From an uncultured Clostridia bacterium (GTDB lineage Bacteria; Bacillota; Clostridia; Oscillospirales; Ruminococcaceae), in the NCBI GenBank assembly GCA_947625195.1, contig CANQNK010000005.1, positions 1 to 64,000 on the forward strand: a stretch of 64,000 nt of DNA, read 5' to 3'. Made by a program: the position numbers and the translations under genes. Of the stretch, positions 1 to 9,359 are shown one piece after another; positions within the stretch are counted from its first letter, which is position 1; each line of letters opens with the position of its first letter. The notes under the pieces are model-generated. The model worked only from the letters and a program-made list of their open reading frames with translations. It made no database searches and had not been told where the DNA came from.

Positions 1-66
1 AGGTGAAATGACACGGGCATTTTGTACTCGGTGCGCTTCATGATATAATTTCTCCCAAATATCCAT
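1..66 (-). CDS. Cytidine deaminase-like protein, N-terminal fragment cut by window edge
   Basis: The minus strand encodes 22 residues starting MDIWEKLYHEA and running to VISP at the window edge. This resembles the start of the short cytidine deaminase-type proteins of Firmicutes, where an N-terminal helix precedes the zinc-binding deaminase fold. The start is the ATG at 64-66, just downstream of the end of the broken endonuclease gene. None of the zinc ligands fall inside the window, so the family call rests on resemblance of the N-terminus alone. Confidence 0.4.
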   Translation of the reverse strand, partial: MDIWEKLYHEAHRVQNARVISP

Positions 67-80
67 TATTCTATGCTCCT

Positions 81-820
81 TTAAAAATCCATTTCGATCA
101 TGATACCGTAATGGTCACTCGCAGCAAGATCGGTCTTTTTTGAAATCTCCGTTCCAAAGATCATGCACTTCTTTAATTCAGGCAATGCAGCAGGATACGG
201 ATTTTTTAACAATATCCAGTCAAATCGCTGATTAACCTCAATCGTATTTTTGGCTTCAGCGATACCCCAACGAGGGTTTTCACGAAAATTTAATGTAGCT
301 AATGTTTTTGTTTCACTTATCTGGGCAAAGGCTTCTGCTAAATCGAAATAATAAGTGTCAGCATCTAAAAGCGACTGTTCATTGGTCAAAGATGAATGGA
401 CGAATGCTCGGAACTGTTAAAATCGCCCATTAAAAACGTATAGTCGGCTTTGATGCTTGAGACAGTATCAGCAATCTTCACAATCGCCTTTTCCCTTAAA
501 GATGCTTTTTCCCATGGCAAATGAACATTGACGACAAGTAACGTTTTCCCTTCCAATTGTATATAAGCGGATGTAGCGTATTCAAAACCCTTTGATTTGT
601 CAATGGGATACCTACTTAGAATGGAAAGCCCTGTTTGAGCTTGCCAACAAGAATAACTATATCTGCAAAGTGATGAAAAAGAGTTATGTTTTTCGCGGTC
701 TGCTACTTACTGCAAACAGAGAATATCGGTGTCTGCTCCGACAATTTCATCAATAAGCTGTCGAAAACGCATAGGCATGCCTGCGTCACTATTCCATATA
801 TTATAGGTTGCTATTCGCAT
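81..820 (-). pseudogene. Broken endonuclease/exonuclease/phosphatase (EEP) family gene
   Basis: The gene starts at the ATG at 820 behind a good AGGAG site and reads MRIATYNIWNSD, the usual start of EEP metal-dependent phosphoesterases and nucleases. The conserved LCLQ is followed directly by TAA (707-709) where the family has the metal-binding Glu of LQE; the next residues VAD fit the family, so a GAA to TAA change explains it. The same frame continues through a GDFNSSEH active-site motif to about 395. There a frameshift moves the rest of the gene (to the C-terminal SDHYG motif and stop at 81) into another frame. With two independent lesions, one at a catalytic residue, it should make no active enzyme. 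Confidence 0.85.
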
Positions 821-957
821 ATTGATTTCTCCTATAAACGAAAAATTTGTTGATACACATAAACGCATACAACAGGCTCCCATTATTTGTACGACATGAA
901 AGCCTGCCAATATTATATTCCATTTAAGGAACAAAATCAATAGCTGCCGGTCAGTTT

Positions 958-1010
958 GCCGCTCTGTGGTCTTGCATTTTTGCAATTCCGCAGGGCGGCT
1001 TTTTTGTTTT
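958..1010 (+). terminator. Rho-independent terminator-like hairpin
   Basis: GCCGC at 958-962 opens a long arm that pairs with an arm ending GGGCGGC at about 999, and a T-rich run follows on the plus strand. No intact plus-strand gene lies immediately upstream, so it probably belonged to a lost gene of the decayed segment. Confidence 0.6.
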
Positions 1011-1053
1011 CTTGCATTCTTGCCGGATTTTTCGGTCTATTAGTGCTAGAATA

Positions 1054-1076
1054 AATCCCAGACACGCTAAAGTGAA
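1054..1076 (+). repeat. Left inverted repeat of IS3 remnant
   Basis: This 23-base segment matches the reverse complement of 1596-1618 at 17 positions, including a shared inner core TAAAGTGAA. Confidence 0.6.
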
Positions 1077-1121
1077 CAAAAAAGTAATATAATAAGTAAA
1101 AAGAACACAGGAGGAAAAGCA

Positions 1122-1500
1122 ATGGGAAAACAGCAAAAACAGTACACACAGGAATTCAAGCAAGATGCGGTAAATTACCGCAGGGAGCATCCGGAATTGT
1201 CATTAGAGGCATGCTCAAAGAATTTAGGGGTATCTCACTCAGCGCTGCACAGATGGCTTGAGGCTCGGGATAAAGACGGAAAGGTCGTCATGCGTGGATC
1301 GGGAAATTATTCAGAGGCTGCCAGTTCACCTCAATGGACTGGTGCAAGGCTTGCGATGGCTTTGAACTCAGCTATTCAAAGAAGCACTATCCGTGGGACA
1401 ACGCCTGCATAGAATCATTTCATTCGCTGATAAAGCGTGAATGGCTCAACAGATTTCTGATTCGCAATAGCGTGTATCCTAAGATCAGAAACCAGCGTTT
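1122..1500 (+). pseudogene. IS3-family transposase remnant, OrfA start joined to OrfB end
   Basis: The start at 1122 follows an AGGAGG site and reads MGKQQKQYTQEFKQDAVNYR, a typical IS3-family OrfA helix-turn-helix N-terminus, intact to about residue 63. At about 1310 the sequence jumps to a segment whose other frame reads FRGCQFTSMDW, then YPWDNACIESFHSLIKREW, the C-terminal part of the OrfB DDE integrase domain with its final catalytic Glu. The two pieces are in different frames, and the coding match ends near 1480. The bulk of OrfB is missing, so no functional transposase is made. Confidence 0.8.
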
Positions 1501-1595
1501 ATGCCGTGTCAGACAGCCTACCACATTTTTCATAGGCTCATTGTCAACAGACAGTGGAATAAATGCAGTGCCATTTTTGTGTAGTTTCACGTTTT

Positions 1596-1618
1596 TTCAC
1601 TTTAAGTTGTCCGGAATC
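1596..1618 (-). repeat. Right inverted repeat of IS3 remnant
   Basis: This is the inward-facing partner of 1054-1076, with 17 of 23 positions conserved. It marks the right end of the deleted element. Confidence 0.6.
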
Positions 1619-1710
1619 TTGACAGAGGAGCAATACAACAAAAACGGCGTAGCCACGGAAGCTGCACCGTTCAAAAAATCAAACAATAGTCAGATACAAG
1701 AACCGCCTTG

Positions 1711-1736
1711 GGGCACCTTCCTTACGGAGGGTGCCC
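1711..1736 (+). other. Strong GC-rich hairpin downstream of the IS remnant
   Basis: GGGCACCTTCC and GGAGGGTGCCC form an 11-bp stem with one wobble around a TTAC loop. No T-run follows, so it is not a clear terminator. It lies between the IS remnant and the end of pyrG. Confidence 0.4.
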
Positions 1737-1822
1737 TAAAGGTAGCTGCTTATTTTACAATTTAACTATTTGTCAACTATTGACATTGAAAAATTTTTCA
1801 CCTGTCCCGTACTATGATAATT

Positions 1823-3520
<1,698 letters not shown>

Positions 3521-3550
3521 TTAAATCTTTTACGAAATGCTTTGAAAATT

Positions 3551-3583
3551 AAAAAGCCGTGTTGATTTTTAATCAGCACGGCT
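3551..3583 (-). terminator. Terminator of the MarR-family gene
   Basis: A 13-bp stem built from AGCCGTG and CACGGCT arms with an A/T-rich apex is followed on the minus strand by a T-run. It lies just after the marR-type gene stop and ahead of the pyrG promoter. Confidence 0.85.
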
Positions 3584-3588
3584 CATGC

Positions 3589-4023
3589 TTATTTACTTTC
3601 ATTTATGTTGTTTTCAAGCTTTTCAAGCACCTTTAAGCAGATGTCTATTTCCTCCTTGGTTATACCTTTCATCATACACTTGTCTATACCGTTAGAAAAT
3701 GTCCTTATCTTTTTGTCGATCTCCTCACCCTTTTGGGTAAGTGAAACCTCCATATTTCTCATATCCGTATCACTGGTCTTTCTTGAGATTATTCCCTTTT
3801 TCTCTAGCCTGCTGAGAGATACCGAAATAGTCGGAGCTTTAAGCCGTGTCTGCCTGACTATATAAAGCTGGTTTACCGAGCTTTTTCCGGATAAGTAAAA
3901 CAGTATTCTTCTTGTAGCCGGAGATATTCCTATCTCAGCGCATTTTTCATTAAGCTTGTCGTGAAAAAGCTTTGAAACATCGTTTATTTTCGCCGTGAGC
4001 TTTGCTTGTTTCCTTTTCGCCAT
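3589..4023 (-). CDS. MarR-family transcriptional regulator
   Basis: This 144-residue protein has the size and fold pattern of MarR regulators: a helical dimerisation N-terminus, then a winged helix around LKAPTISVSLSRLEKKGII (about residues 64-82), then the wing segment DTDMRNMEVSLTQKG. MarR proteins usually repress their own gene and neighbouring stress or efflux genes, responding to small phenolic ligands or oxidants. The gene stands alone between a clear promoter and a terminator, so its targets beyond itself are not indicated. A GGGAG site supports the start at 4023. Confidence 0.85.
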   Translation of the reverse strand: MAKRKQAKLTAKINDVSKLFHDKLNEKCAEIGISPATRRILFYLSGKSSVNQLYIVRQTRLKAPTISVSLSRLEKKGIISRKTSDTDMRNMEVSLTQKGEEIDKKIRTFSNGIDKCMMKGITKEEIDICLKVLEKLENNINESK

Positions 4024-4039
4024 ATAAACCGCTCCCTTC

Positions 4040-4054
4040 TGTAAATTCTTTACA
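4040..4054. promoter_or_regulatory. Candidate MarR operator palindrome
   Basis: TGTAAA-TTC-TTTACA is a perfect inverted repeat between the promoter and the ribosome site of the marR-type gene, a position expected for autoregulation. Binding by this protein is inferred. Confidence 0.4.
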
Positions 4055-4067
4055 ATCCTTTACCATT

Positions 4068-4095
4068 ATTATAAAATAACATTTTGCAAAGTCAA
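4068..4095 (-). promoter_or_regulatory. Promoter of the MarR-family gene
   Basis: On the minus strand TTGACT (4090-4095) and TATAAT (4068-4073) are separated by 16 bases, about 45 bases upstream of the gene. Confidence 0.7.
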
Positions 4096-4112
4096 CTGAT
4101 TTCACAAAACTT

Positions 4113-5390
4113 TCACACCGATTTCATAAAACCAACCGGGTGGACTTCGTTTTGAATTCTCGTTGAAAAGCTCCTAAAATCATCGTCGCTTAAAATTATA
4201 CCTCTCGTTACACAAAGATAGCCGTACCTTTTTCTCAGGGCATCCACCGCCGTGTTAAGGCTTTTTTTCTTAAGGCTATTTTCTATGCTTTCAAACAAAG
4301 TCAGTTGTTCGCAAGAGTCTTCTCCGGTAAGATCCCCGGCATGTATGCCTATGCTTCTTATCGGCTGTCCGCCGCTTTTGGAAAACGATTCCTTGTAAAG
4401 CTCAAAGGCGGTTATAGCTATATCCTTTGCATCGTTTGTAGGAAAATGCGTGTGCCGCTGGCGGGAATAGGTATTCAAGGTCTTGCTCCTCACGCTCACC
4501 GTAATCGCCTGAGCCTTCACCTTCATATCTCGAAGCCGCATAGCGACACTTTCTGCAAGTGCATATAAAACCACCTTTACGTCGGCGTCGTTGCAAAGAT
4601 CTCTCGGAGATGTAGTCGAATTGCTTACAGACTTTACCTCGGATTTTTCTCCGTCGAAAGCCACCGGACTTTTATCCTCTCCCATGGCAAAACGCTTAAG
4701 CTTAATTCCGTTTACTCCCAACGCGCAGGTAAGCATTCTGTCGTCGGCACGAGCTAAGTCGCCTATTGTTATTACTCCACGGTTTTTAAGCCGCTCTCGT
4801 GTGTGCCTGCCGACGTATATAAGCTCGTCTGCGTTAAGTCCCCATATCTTTTCACGGAAGTTTTCTCTGGATATAACTGTAACAGCGTCGGGCTTTTTTA
4901 AATCGGAGCCGAGCTTTGCAAAAATCTTGTTAAAGCTGACCCCGACAGAAACGGTTATACCAAGCTCTTTTTTTACACGACTTCTGATCTCCTGCGCTAT
5001 TTCCTCTCCGTTTGCCTGACTTCCGTTTCTGAAAAGCCCTGTTATGTCAAGCCACGCCTCGTCAAGCCCAAACGGCTCGATCCTGTCGGTGTAATCACTG
5101 TAAATTTTTCTTGCCGCCTTTGAAAACTTAAGGTACAGGTCGTAGTGCGGCTTGCACAGTACCAGATCGGGACATTTGATCCGCGCCTCCCAGATCGCCT
5201 CTCCGGTTTTAACGCCCATTGCCTTCGCCTTTTCGTTTTTTGCAAGTATTATTCCATGGCGATCCTCTATGCTTCCCGCAACGGCAACCGCCTTTCCCCT
5301 AAGCGACGGGTTCATTCTGCATTCAATGGACGCATAGCAGTTATTTATATCTGCGTGAAGTATAACTCTTTCTTTAAATACGCTTTTCAT
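4113..5390 (-). CDS. Y-family DNA polymerase (DinB/UmuC-like)
   Basis: The 425-residue product is an error-prone translesion polymerase. The first catalytic Asp is in HADINNCYASIE near the N-terminus, and the second acidic pair is in FGLDEAWLDIT. The little-finger domain follows. A beta-clamp binding motif QLTLF lies about 55-60 residues from the C-terminus. The HADINNCYASIE form and overall length also fit the UvrX/UmuC-like group of Firmicutes, so DinB and UmuC cannot be told apart with confidence. The ribosome site is weak, which suits low expression. The promoter region holds three LexA-type boxes, so the gene is very probably part of the SOS response. Confidence 0.9.
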   Translation of the reverse strand: MKSVFKERVILHADINNCYASIECRMNPSLRGKAVAVAGSIEDRHGIILAKNEKAKAMGVKTGEAIWEARIKCPDLVLCKPHYDLYLKFSKAARKIYSDYTDRIEPFGLDEAWLDITGLFRNGSQANGEEIAQEIRSRVKKELGITVSVGVSFNKIFAKLGSDLKKPDAVTVISRENFREKIWGLNADELIYVGRHTRERLKNRGVITIGDLARADDRMLTCALGVNGIKLKRFAMGEDKSPVAFDGEKSEVKSVSNSTTSPRDLCNDADVKVVLYALAESVAMRLRDMKVKAQAITVSVRSKTLNTYSRQRHTHFPTNDAKDIAITAFELYKESFSKSGGQPIRSIGIHAGDLTGEDSCEQLTLFESIENSLKKKSLNTAVDALRKRYGYLCVTRGIILSDDDFRSFSTRIQNEVHPVGFMKSV

Positions 5391-5408
5391 TTTTTCACCA
5401 TCCGCTTA

Positions 5409-5469
5409 AAACATCTGTTCTTTAATCTATAATACCATAAGAACAAGCGTTTGTCAAGAACATTTGTTT
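5409..5469 (-). promoter_or_regulatory. SOS promoter with three LexA boxes
   Basis: The minus-strand promoter has TTGACA (5452-5457), a 17-base spacer and TATTAT (5429-5434). Three matches to the Firmicute LexA box GAAC-N4-GTTY overlap or flank it: GAACAGATGTTT read on the minus strand (5409-5420), GAACAAGCGTTT on the plus strand (5441-5452) and GAACATTTGTTT on the plus strand (5458-5469). Bound LexA would cover the -35 region, the spacer and the start region. Confidence 0.85.
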
Positions 5470-5656
5470 AACCTTGAGAAAAAATTTTTTCCATATACTT
5501 TTTCACAAAATTATCAACTAATAAATATATTATGCTCACCAACAAACTTTAAAATAAAATCACACAAACAGAAAACAACTTAAATTCTCATAAAAAACTC
5601 CTTCTTAGTAAAAGCATCCGAGCGTTTCAGTGCGCTGGGATGTTTTTATTTTTCTA
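5470..5656. other. AT-rich intergenic region between divergent genes
   Basis: Apart from the hairpin at 5613-5650, this stretch between the polymerase promoter and the degV promoter is AT-rich and has no supported gene or recognised RNA. Confidence 0.5.
5613..5650 (+). terminator. Terminator-like hairpin with T-rich tail, no gene upstream
   Basis: CATCC-GAGCG pairs with CGCT-GGATG, followed by a T-rich stretch on the plus strand. The nearest upstream plus-strand gene is absent, so it may end a small unannotated transcript or insulate degV. Confidence 0.6.
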
Positions 5657-5685
5657 TTGACAAGAAGGTATATAAATACTAAAAT
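5657..5685 (+). promoter_or_regulatory. Promoter of the degV operon
   Basis: TTGACA (5657-5662) and TAAAAT (5680-5685) are 17 bases apart. The leader then contains a perfect 8-bp hairpin (5749-5772) just ahead of the ribosome site. Confidence 0.6.
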
Positions 5686-5791
5686 ATAATCATGAAGTTT
5701 TTTACATATCCCGTAGTATCATTATAGGATAATGCGCAAAAACGCTAAAAATAAGGCAGCTTGACCTTATTTGCAGAAATGGAGAAAAATC

Positions 5792-6649
5792 ATGAAAAAA
5801 GTTGTTATTTCAGCGGACAGCACCTGTGATCTGGGCGATGAGCTTAAAGAAAAATGGGGAATTCATTACTTTCCATATCACATAAATTTAGAGGGAAAGG
5901 ATTACCTTGATAACGTGACTATTACCCCTGACTTCCTATACGCCGCTTACCGTGAGCGCAAAGCGCTTCCGAAAACCAGCGCTATAAACTCAGGCGAATA
6001 CATTGAATATTTTAAACAGTTTACCGACGAAGGGTGCGAGGTGGTTCACATAAACTTAGGCTCGGCGCTTTCTGCCTCTTACCAGAACGCGCTGATTGCG
6101 GCAAGCGAGCTTGACGGAGTTTATCCGGTCGATTCGCAAAACCTTTCAACCGGCACGGGGCTTTTGGTGCTTAAGGCGTGCAAAATGGCAAGCGATGGGC
6201 TTTCTGCAAATCAAATAGCTGATAGCCTTAAAAAACTCACTCCGTATTCCCACGCAAGCTTTGTCTTAAACACGCTTGAATTTATGAGAGCAGGTGGAAG
6301 GTGCTCCGCCGTAGCTGCGTTCGGCGCAAATCTTCTGGGAATAAAGCCGTCCATTACGGTGGATAACCGTGACGGCGGAAGAATGAGCGTAGGCAAAAAA
6401 TACCGCGGAAAATTCGATAAGGTTCTGTTAAGCTATGCAGAAGACGTGATAGCAAAGCATCCTGACTATGACGACGAGACAGTTTTTATAACCCATTCAG
6501 GAACAAGCGGCGATTATATAAGCGCTGTGAAAAAGTACCTTTTGGAAAACACATCCTTTAAAAACATCTATGTCACCAAAGCAAGCTGCACTATTTCATG
6601 CCACTGCGGCCCGGACACACTGGGAGTTCTTTTTATGACCAAAAGCTGA
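5792..6649 (+). CDS. DegV-family fatty acid-binding protein
   Basis: The 285-residue product begins MKKVVISADSTCDLG, the standard DegV start, and has the conserved FMRAGGRCS segment and the C-terminal SCHCGPDTLG. Members bind a fatty acid and, as FakB, present it to the kinase FakA for phosphorylation and entry into phospholipid synthesis; no fakA is seen here. The ATG at 5792 is preferred because GGAG lies just upstream, although an in-frame TTG occurs earlier. It is the first gene of a three-gene plus-strand operon. Confidence 0.9.
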   Translation: MKKVVISADSTCDLGDELKEKWGIHYFPYHINLEGKDYLDNVTITPDFLYAAYRERKALPKTSAINSGEYIEYFKQFTDEGCEVVHINLGSALSASYQNALIAASELDGVYPVDSQNLSTGTGLLVLKACKMASDGLSANQIADSLKKLTPYSHASFVLNTLEFMRAGGRCSAVAAFGANLLGIKPSITVDNRDGGRMSVGKKYRGKFDKVLLSYAEDVIAKHPDYDDETVFITHSGTSGDYISAVKKYLLENTSFKNIYVTKASCTISCHCGPDTLGVLFMTKS

Positions 6650-6672
6650 AAATAACATCGGAGGGTAAAGAA

Positions 6673-7317
6673 ATGATATCACACATAAAAGAAGTTATAA
6701 TCAAAGCGATTCTTGCAGGAATAATGATAGGAACCGGCGGAGCGCTGTATTTGTCAGTAGATAACAGATACATCGGATCTCTTTTGTTTGTAATAGGACT
6801 GTTTTGCATATTCTCATTCGGCTTTAACCTTTACACCGGTAAGGTAGGTTTTCTGATAAATGAAAAAAACAAGCTTAAATTCTGCGCCGACTTAGGTCTT
6901 ATCTGGATCGGAAACATCATAGGAACAGGCCTTGTAGGTCTGGGGCTGAGGCTGACCAGAGTTTCTGAGGCACTTTCAAAAACAGCTCAGAAAATGTGCG
7001 ATGTAAAGCTTAATGATGATCTTCTTTCAATCTTCATTCTTGCGGTTTTCTGCGGAATGCTAATGTACATAGCGGCATACAACTTTAAGTACGGTGAAAA
7101 CTCCGGGCAGAAATACATAGCAACTTTTATATGCGTTGTGGTGTTTATACTTTGCTCCTTTGAGCACTGCGTAGCAAATATGTTTTACTTCTGGATTTCC
7201 TATTCATTCAGCTTAAAAACGCTTTTGTATCTTGTAGTTATGACGCTCGGAAACTCTGTCGGTTCGTTTATTATTCCCGTACTTTTAAAGCTTTGCGGCA
7301 ACAAGGCGCAGGAGTGA
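6673..7317 (+). CDS. Formate/nitrite transporter-family membrane protein
   Basis: This 214-residue protein has about six hydrophobic segments. Motifs fit the FNT family of pentameric anion channels: an N-terminal AGIMIGTGGALYLSV and a central CSFEHCVANMFYF corresponding to the conserved (E/D)H-N-F region. Substrates in the family are formate, nitrite or hydrosulfide; the sequence alone does not pick one. It is slightly shorter than well-studied FNT proteins (about 250-280). A GGAGG site sits ahead of the ATG at 6673, 23 bases after degV. Confidence 0.85.
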   Translation: MISHIKEVIIKAILAGIMIGTGGALYLSVDNRYIGSLLFVIGLFCIFSFGFNLYTGKVGFLINEKNKLKFCADLGLIWIGNIIGTGLVGLGLRLTRVSEALSKTAQKMCDVKLNDDLLSIFILAVFCGMLMYIAAYNFKYGENSGQKYIATFICVVVFILCSFEHCVANMFYFWISYSFSLKTLLYLVVMTLGNSVGSFIIPVLLKLCGNKAQE

Positions 7318-8003
7318 TGGCTATTAAATTTTCAAGATCTCACGAAACGGAAATGGCACACTCATACTTTATAGGTATGCTCTTAGCGTTTTCGGGTGGA
7401 TTTATCGACGCATATACCTATCTGACGAGAGACGAGGTATTTGCTTATGCCCAGACGGGAAACATCGTTTTAATGAGTATCAACCTTGGAAAAACAAACT
7501 ATCTGCGTGCACTTTTGTATCTCATACCGATAATCACTTTTATACTCGGAGTTTTTACCGCGCTGTGGCTTAGAAAAAAATTCTCCGCTCACGGAAGACT
7601 CTGGCGGCAGATAGTTGTTTTACTTGAATCCGTTATAGTGACGGCTGTTTGTTTTATTCCCTACGGAAAATACACAAATGCTGCAGCAATAGTTCTTATA
7701 TCACTGGTGAGCGCATTACAATACGAAGCGTTTAACCGTCTCCGAGGACAGTCGTTTGCATCTACAATGTGTACCGGGAACTTAAGAAGCGGCTCTGAAA
7801 GCCTGTACCTTTATTTTGAAACCAAGGACAAGGCCTACCGCAACAAAGCGATTTTTTACTTCGGTATAATATCAGTCTTTATCCTTGGCGCTGTTATAGG
7901 AACTGTGATAACGCACTTTTTGGGATTTAAAGCCGCTTTGTTTTCTGTTTTGTTTTTGCTGGCTGCATTCATATCTTTGTTTTTTGACAAAAGCATTATT
8001 TGA
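7317..8003 (+). CDS. DUF1275 (YoaK-like) membrane protein
   Basis: The 228-residue product starts at 7317, overlapping the stop of the preceding transporter gene (TGATG), with GGAG just upstream, so the two are translationally coupled. It shows the DUF1275 pattern: FSGGFIDAYTYL and AQTGNIVLM near the N-terminus, about six membrane segments, and the ASTMCTGNLRSG segment. The biochemical function of the family is not established. Its coupling to an anion channel suggests a shared membrane or redox role, but this is inference. Confidence 0.85.
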   Translation: MAIKFSRSHETEMAHSYFIGMLLAFSGGFIDAYTYLTRDEVFAYAQTGNIVLMSINLGKTNYLRALLYLIPIITFILGVFTALWLRKKFSAHGRLWRQIVVLLESVIVTAVCFIPYGKYTNAAAIVLISLVSALQYEAFNRLRGQSFASTMCTGNLRSGSESLYLYFETKDKAYRNKAIFYFGIISVFILGAVIGTVITHFLGFKAALFSVLFLLAAFISLFFDKSII

Positions 8004-8015
8004 CTAAATACACAA

Positions 8016-8054
8016 AACCGCCGCTGAGGAAAATTTCCTCGGCGGCGGTTATTT
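8016..8054. terminator. Bidirectional terminator between convergent operons
   Basis: AACCGCCGC at 8016-8024 opens a 17-bp stem closed by GCGGCGGTT at 8042-8050, with T-rich tails on both strands. It ends the degV operon on plus and the car-dap operon on minus. Confidence 0.9.
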
Positions 8055-8134
8055 GTTTTAGCACTATTATGTAAAAGTGTTTTCTTTTAAACTATAAATT
8101 ACATTATAATTTCAGATTGATAGTAGTGAACTTG

Positions 8135-9337
8135 CTAAAACTTAAGCTTTTTAATTCTCTCACAAGCTTCCTTTGTTCTTTCGCTGTCGCCAAACGCCGT
8201 TAGTCTGAACCAGCCCTCGCCGTTTTTGCCAAAGCCCGCTCCGGGAGTTCCGACAACATTTGCCTCGGTGAGAAGCTTGTCAAAGAAATCCCAACTCTTC
8301 ATTCCGTTCGGACACTTGAGCCAGATATACGGTGAGTTTTTTCCGCCCGTGTACTTTATTCCCATTTCGTCCATAGCTGCGGCAATTACCTTTGCATTTT
8401 CCTGATAATACTTTATGTTCTCTCTGGTCTGCTCGTATCCCTCTTTTGTGAATACTGCCGCAGCTGCACACTGAACAGGATAGGAAACTCCGTTAAATTT
8501 TGAGCCCTCTCTCCTTCCCCAAAGCTGAGATATTGAAACTACTGTGCCGTCGCTTGCGATGACTGTAAGCTCATCGGGGATCACTGTATAACCGCATCTC
8601 ATTCCAGTAAAGCCGGCAGTTTTAGAAAGCGAACACATTTCTATTGCGCACCTTCTTGCGCCCTCAACGGCAAATATGCTTCTCGGTATTGCCTCATCAG
8701 TTATAAATGCCTCATACGCGGCGTCGTATATGATAATAGCGTTGTTCTTTATTGCGTAGTCTATCCACGCCTTCAGCTGATCCTTTGTGTACGCAGAGCC
8801 GGTAGGATTGTTAGGCGAACACAGATATATAAGGTCTGCGTGAACGCTTTCATCAGGCATTGCCGCAAAGCCGTTTTCTTCGTTTGAATCGGCATAAATG
8901 ACCTTTCTTCCGCTCATAAGGTTAGTGTCAACATAAACCGGATATGCGGGGTCTGTGATAAGTACGATATTGTCATCGCCAAAAATATCAACTATATTTC
9001 CGCAGTCCGACTTTGCGCCGTCGTTTATTCTTATCTCGCTAGGCTTTACTGTTACGCCAAAGCCCTCGTAATATCCGGAAACAGCCTCCTTTAAAAAATC
9101 ATATCCTGTTCCGCTGTCCTCATAACCTTTAAAGGTCTCCTTAACGCCCATTTCATCAGCGCCCTTTTTCATAGCGTCGACCACGCACTTTGCAATAGGC
9201 AAAGTCACATCTCCGATGCCCATTCTAATAATATCGGCGTCCGGGTGAGCCTCTTTATACTCATTCACCTTTTTTGCAATATTGATAAAGAGATAGTTCT
9301 TTTCAAGCTTTAAGTAATTTTCGTTAATCGTTGCCAT
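8135..9337 (-). CDS. dapL: LL-diaminopimelate aminotransferase
   Basis: The 400-residue PLP enzyme converts tetrahydrodipicolinate and glutamate to LL-diaminopimelate, replacing the succinylase or acetylase branch of lysine and peptidoglycan precursor synthesis. The N-terminus INENYLKLEKNYLF and the motif SPNNPTG are typical, and the PLP lysine lies in CSLSKTAGFTGMRCG. It sits 22 bases downstream of a gene that ends in diaminopimelate epimerase, the next enzyme of the pathway, so the operon places two consecutive steps together. A GGAAG site supports the start at 9337. Confidence 0.95.
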   Translation of the reverse strand: MATINENYLKLEKNYLFINIAKKVNEYKEAHPDADIIRMGIGDVTLPIAKCVVDAMKKGADEMGVKETFKGYEDSGTGYDFLKEAVSGYYEGFGVTVKPSEIRINDGAKSDCGNIVDIFGDDNIVLITDPAYPVYVDTNLMSGRKVIYADSNEENGFAAMPDESVHADLIYLCSPNNPTGSAYTKDQLKAWIDYAIKNNAIIIYDAAYEAFITDEAIPRSIFAVEGARRCAIEMCSLSKTAGFTGMRCGYTVIPDELTVIASDGTVVSISQLWGRREGSKFNGVSYPVQCAAAAVFTKEGYEQTRENIKYYQENAKVIAAAMDEMGIKYTGGKNSPYIWLKCPNGMKSWDFFDKLLTEANVVGTPGAGFGKNGEGWFRLTAFGDSERTKEACERIKKLKF

Positions 9338-9359
9338 TTTTAACGCTTCCTTTCATATG

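Larger units (their letters stand above)
1044..1624 (+). mobile_element. Internally deleted IS3-family element
   Basis: About 580 bases hold the start of an IS3-type OrfA and the end of an OrfB integrase-type transposase, flanked by imperfect terminal inverted repeats at 1054-1076 and 1596-1618. Both outer ends can be set on a TG dinucleotide. A complete IS3 element is usually 1.2-1.5 kb, so most of the transposase, including the first catalytic Asp residues, has been lost. It could move only if an intact relative supplied transposase in trans. The exact ends are inferred; no target duplication was established. Confidence 0.75.

Noticed and set aside
1334-1765. Intact 143-residue gene after the transposase start
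   Set aside because: Only the first part matches the OrfB C-terminus; the rest runs through the inverted repeat and a hairpin and is not a protein pattern.
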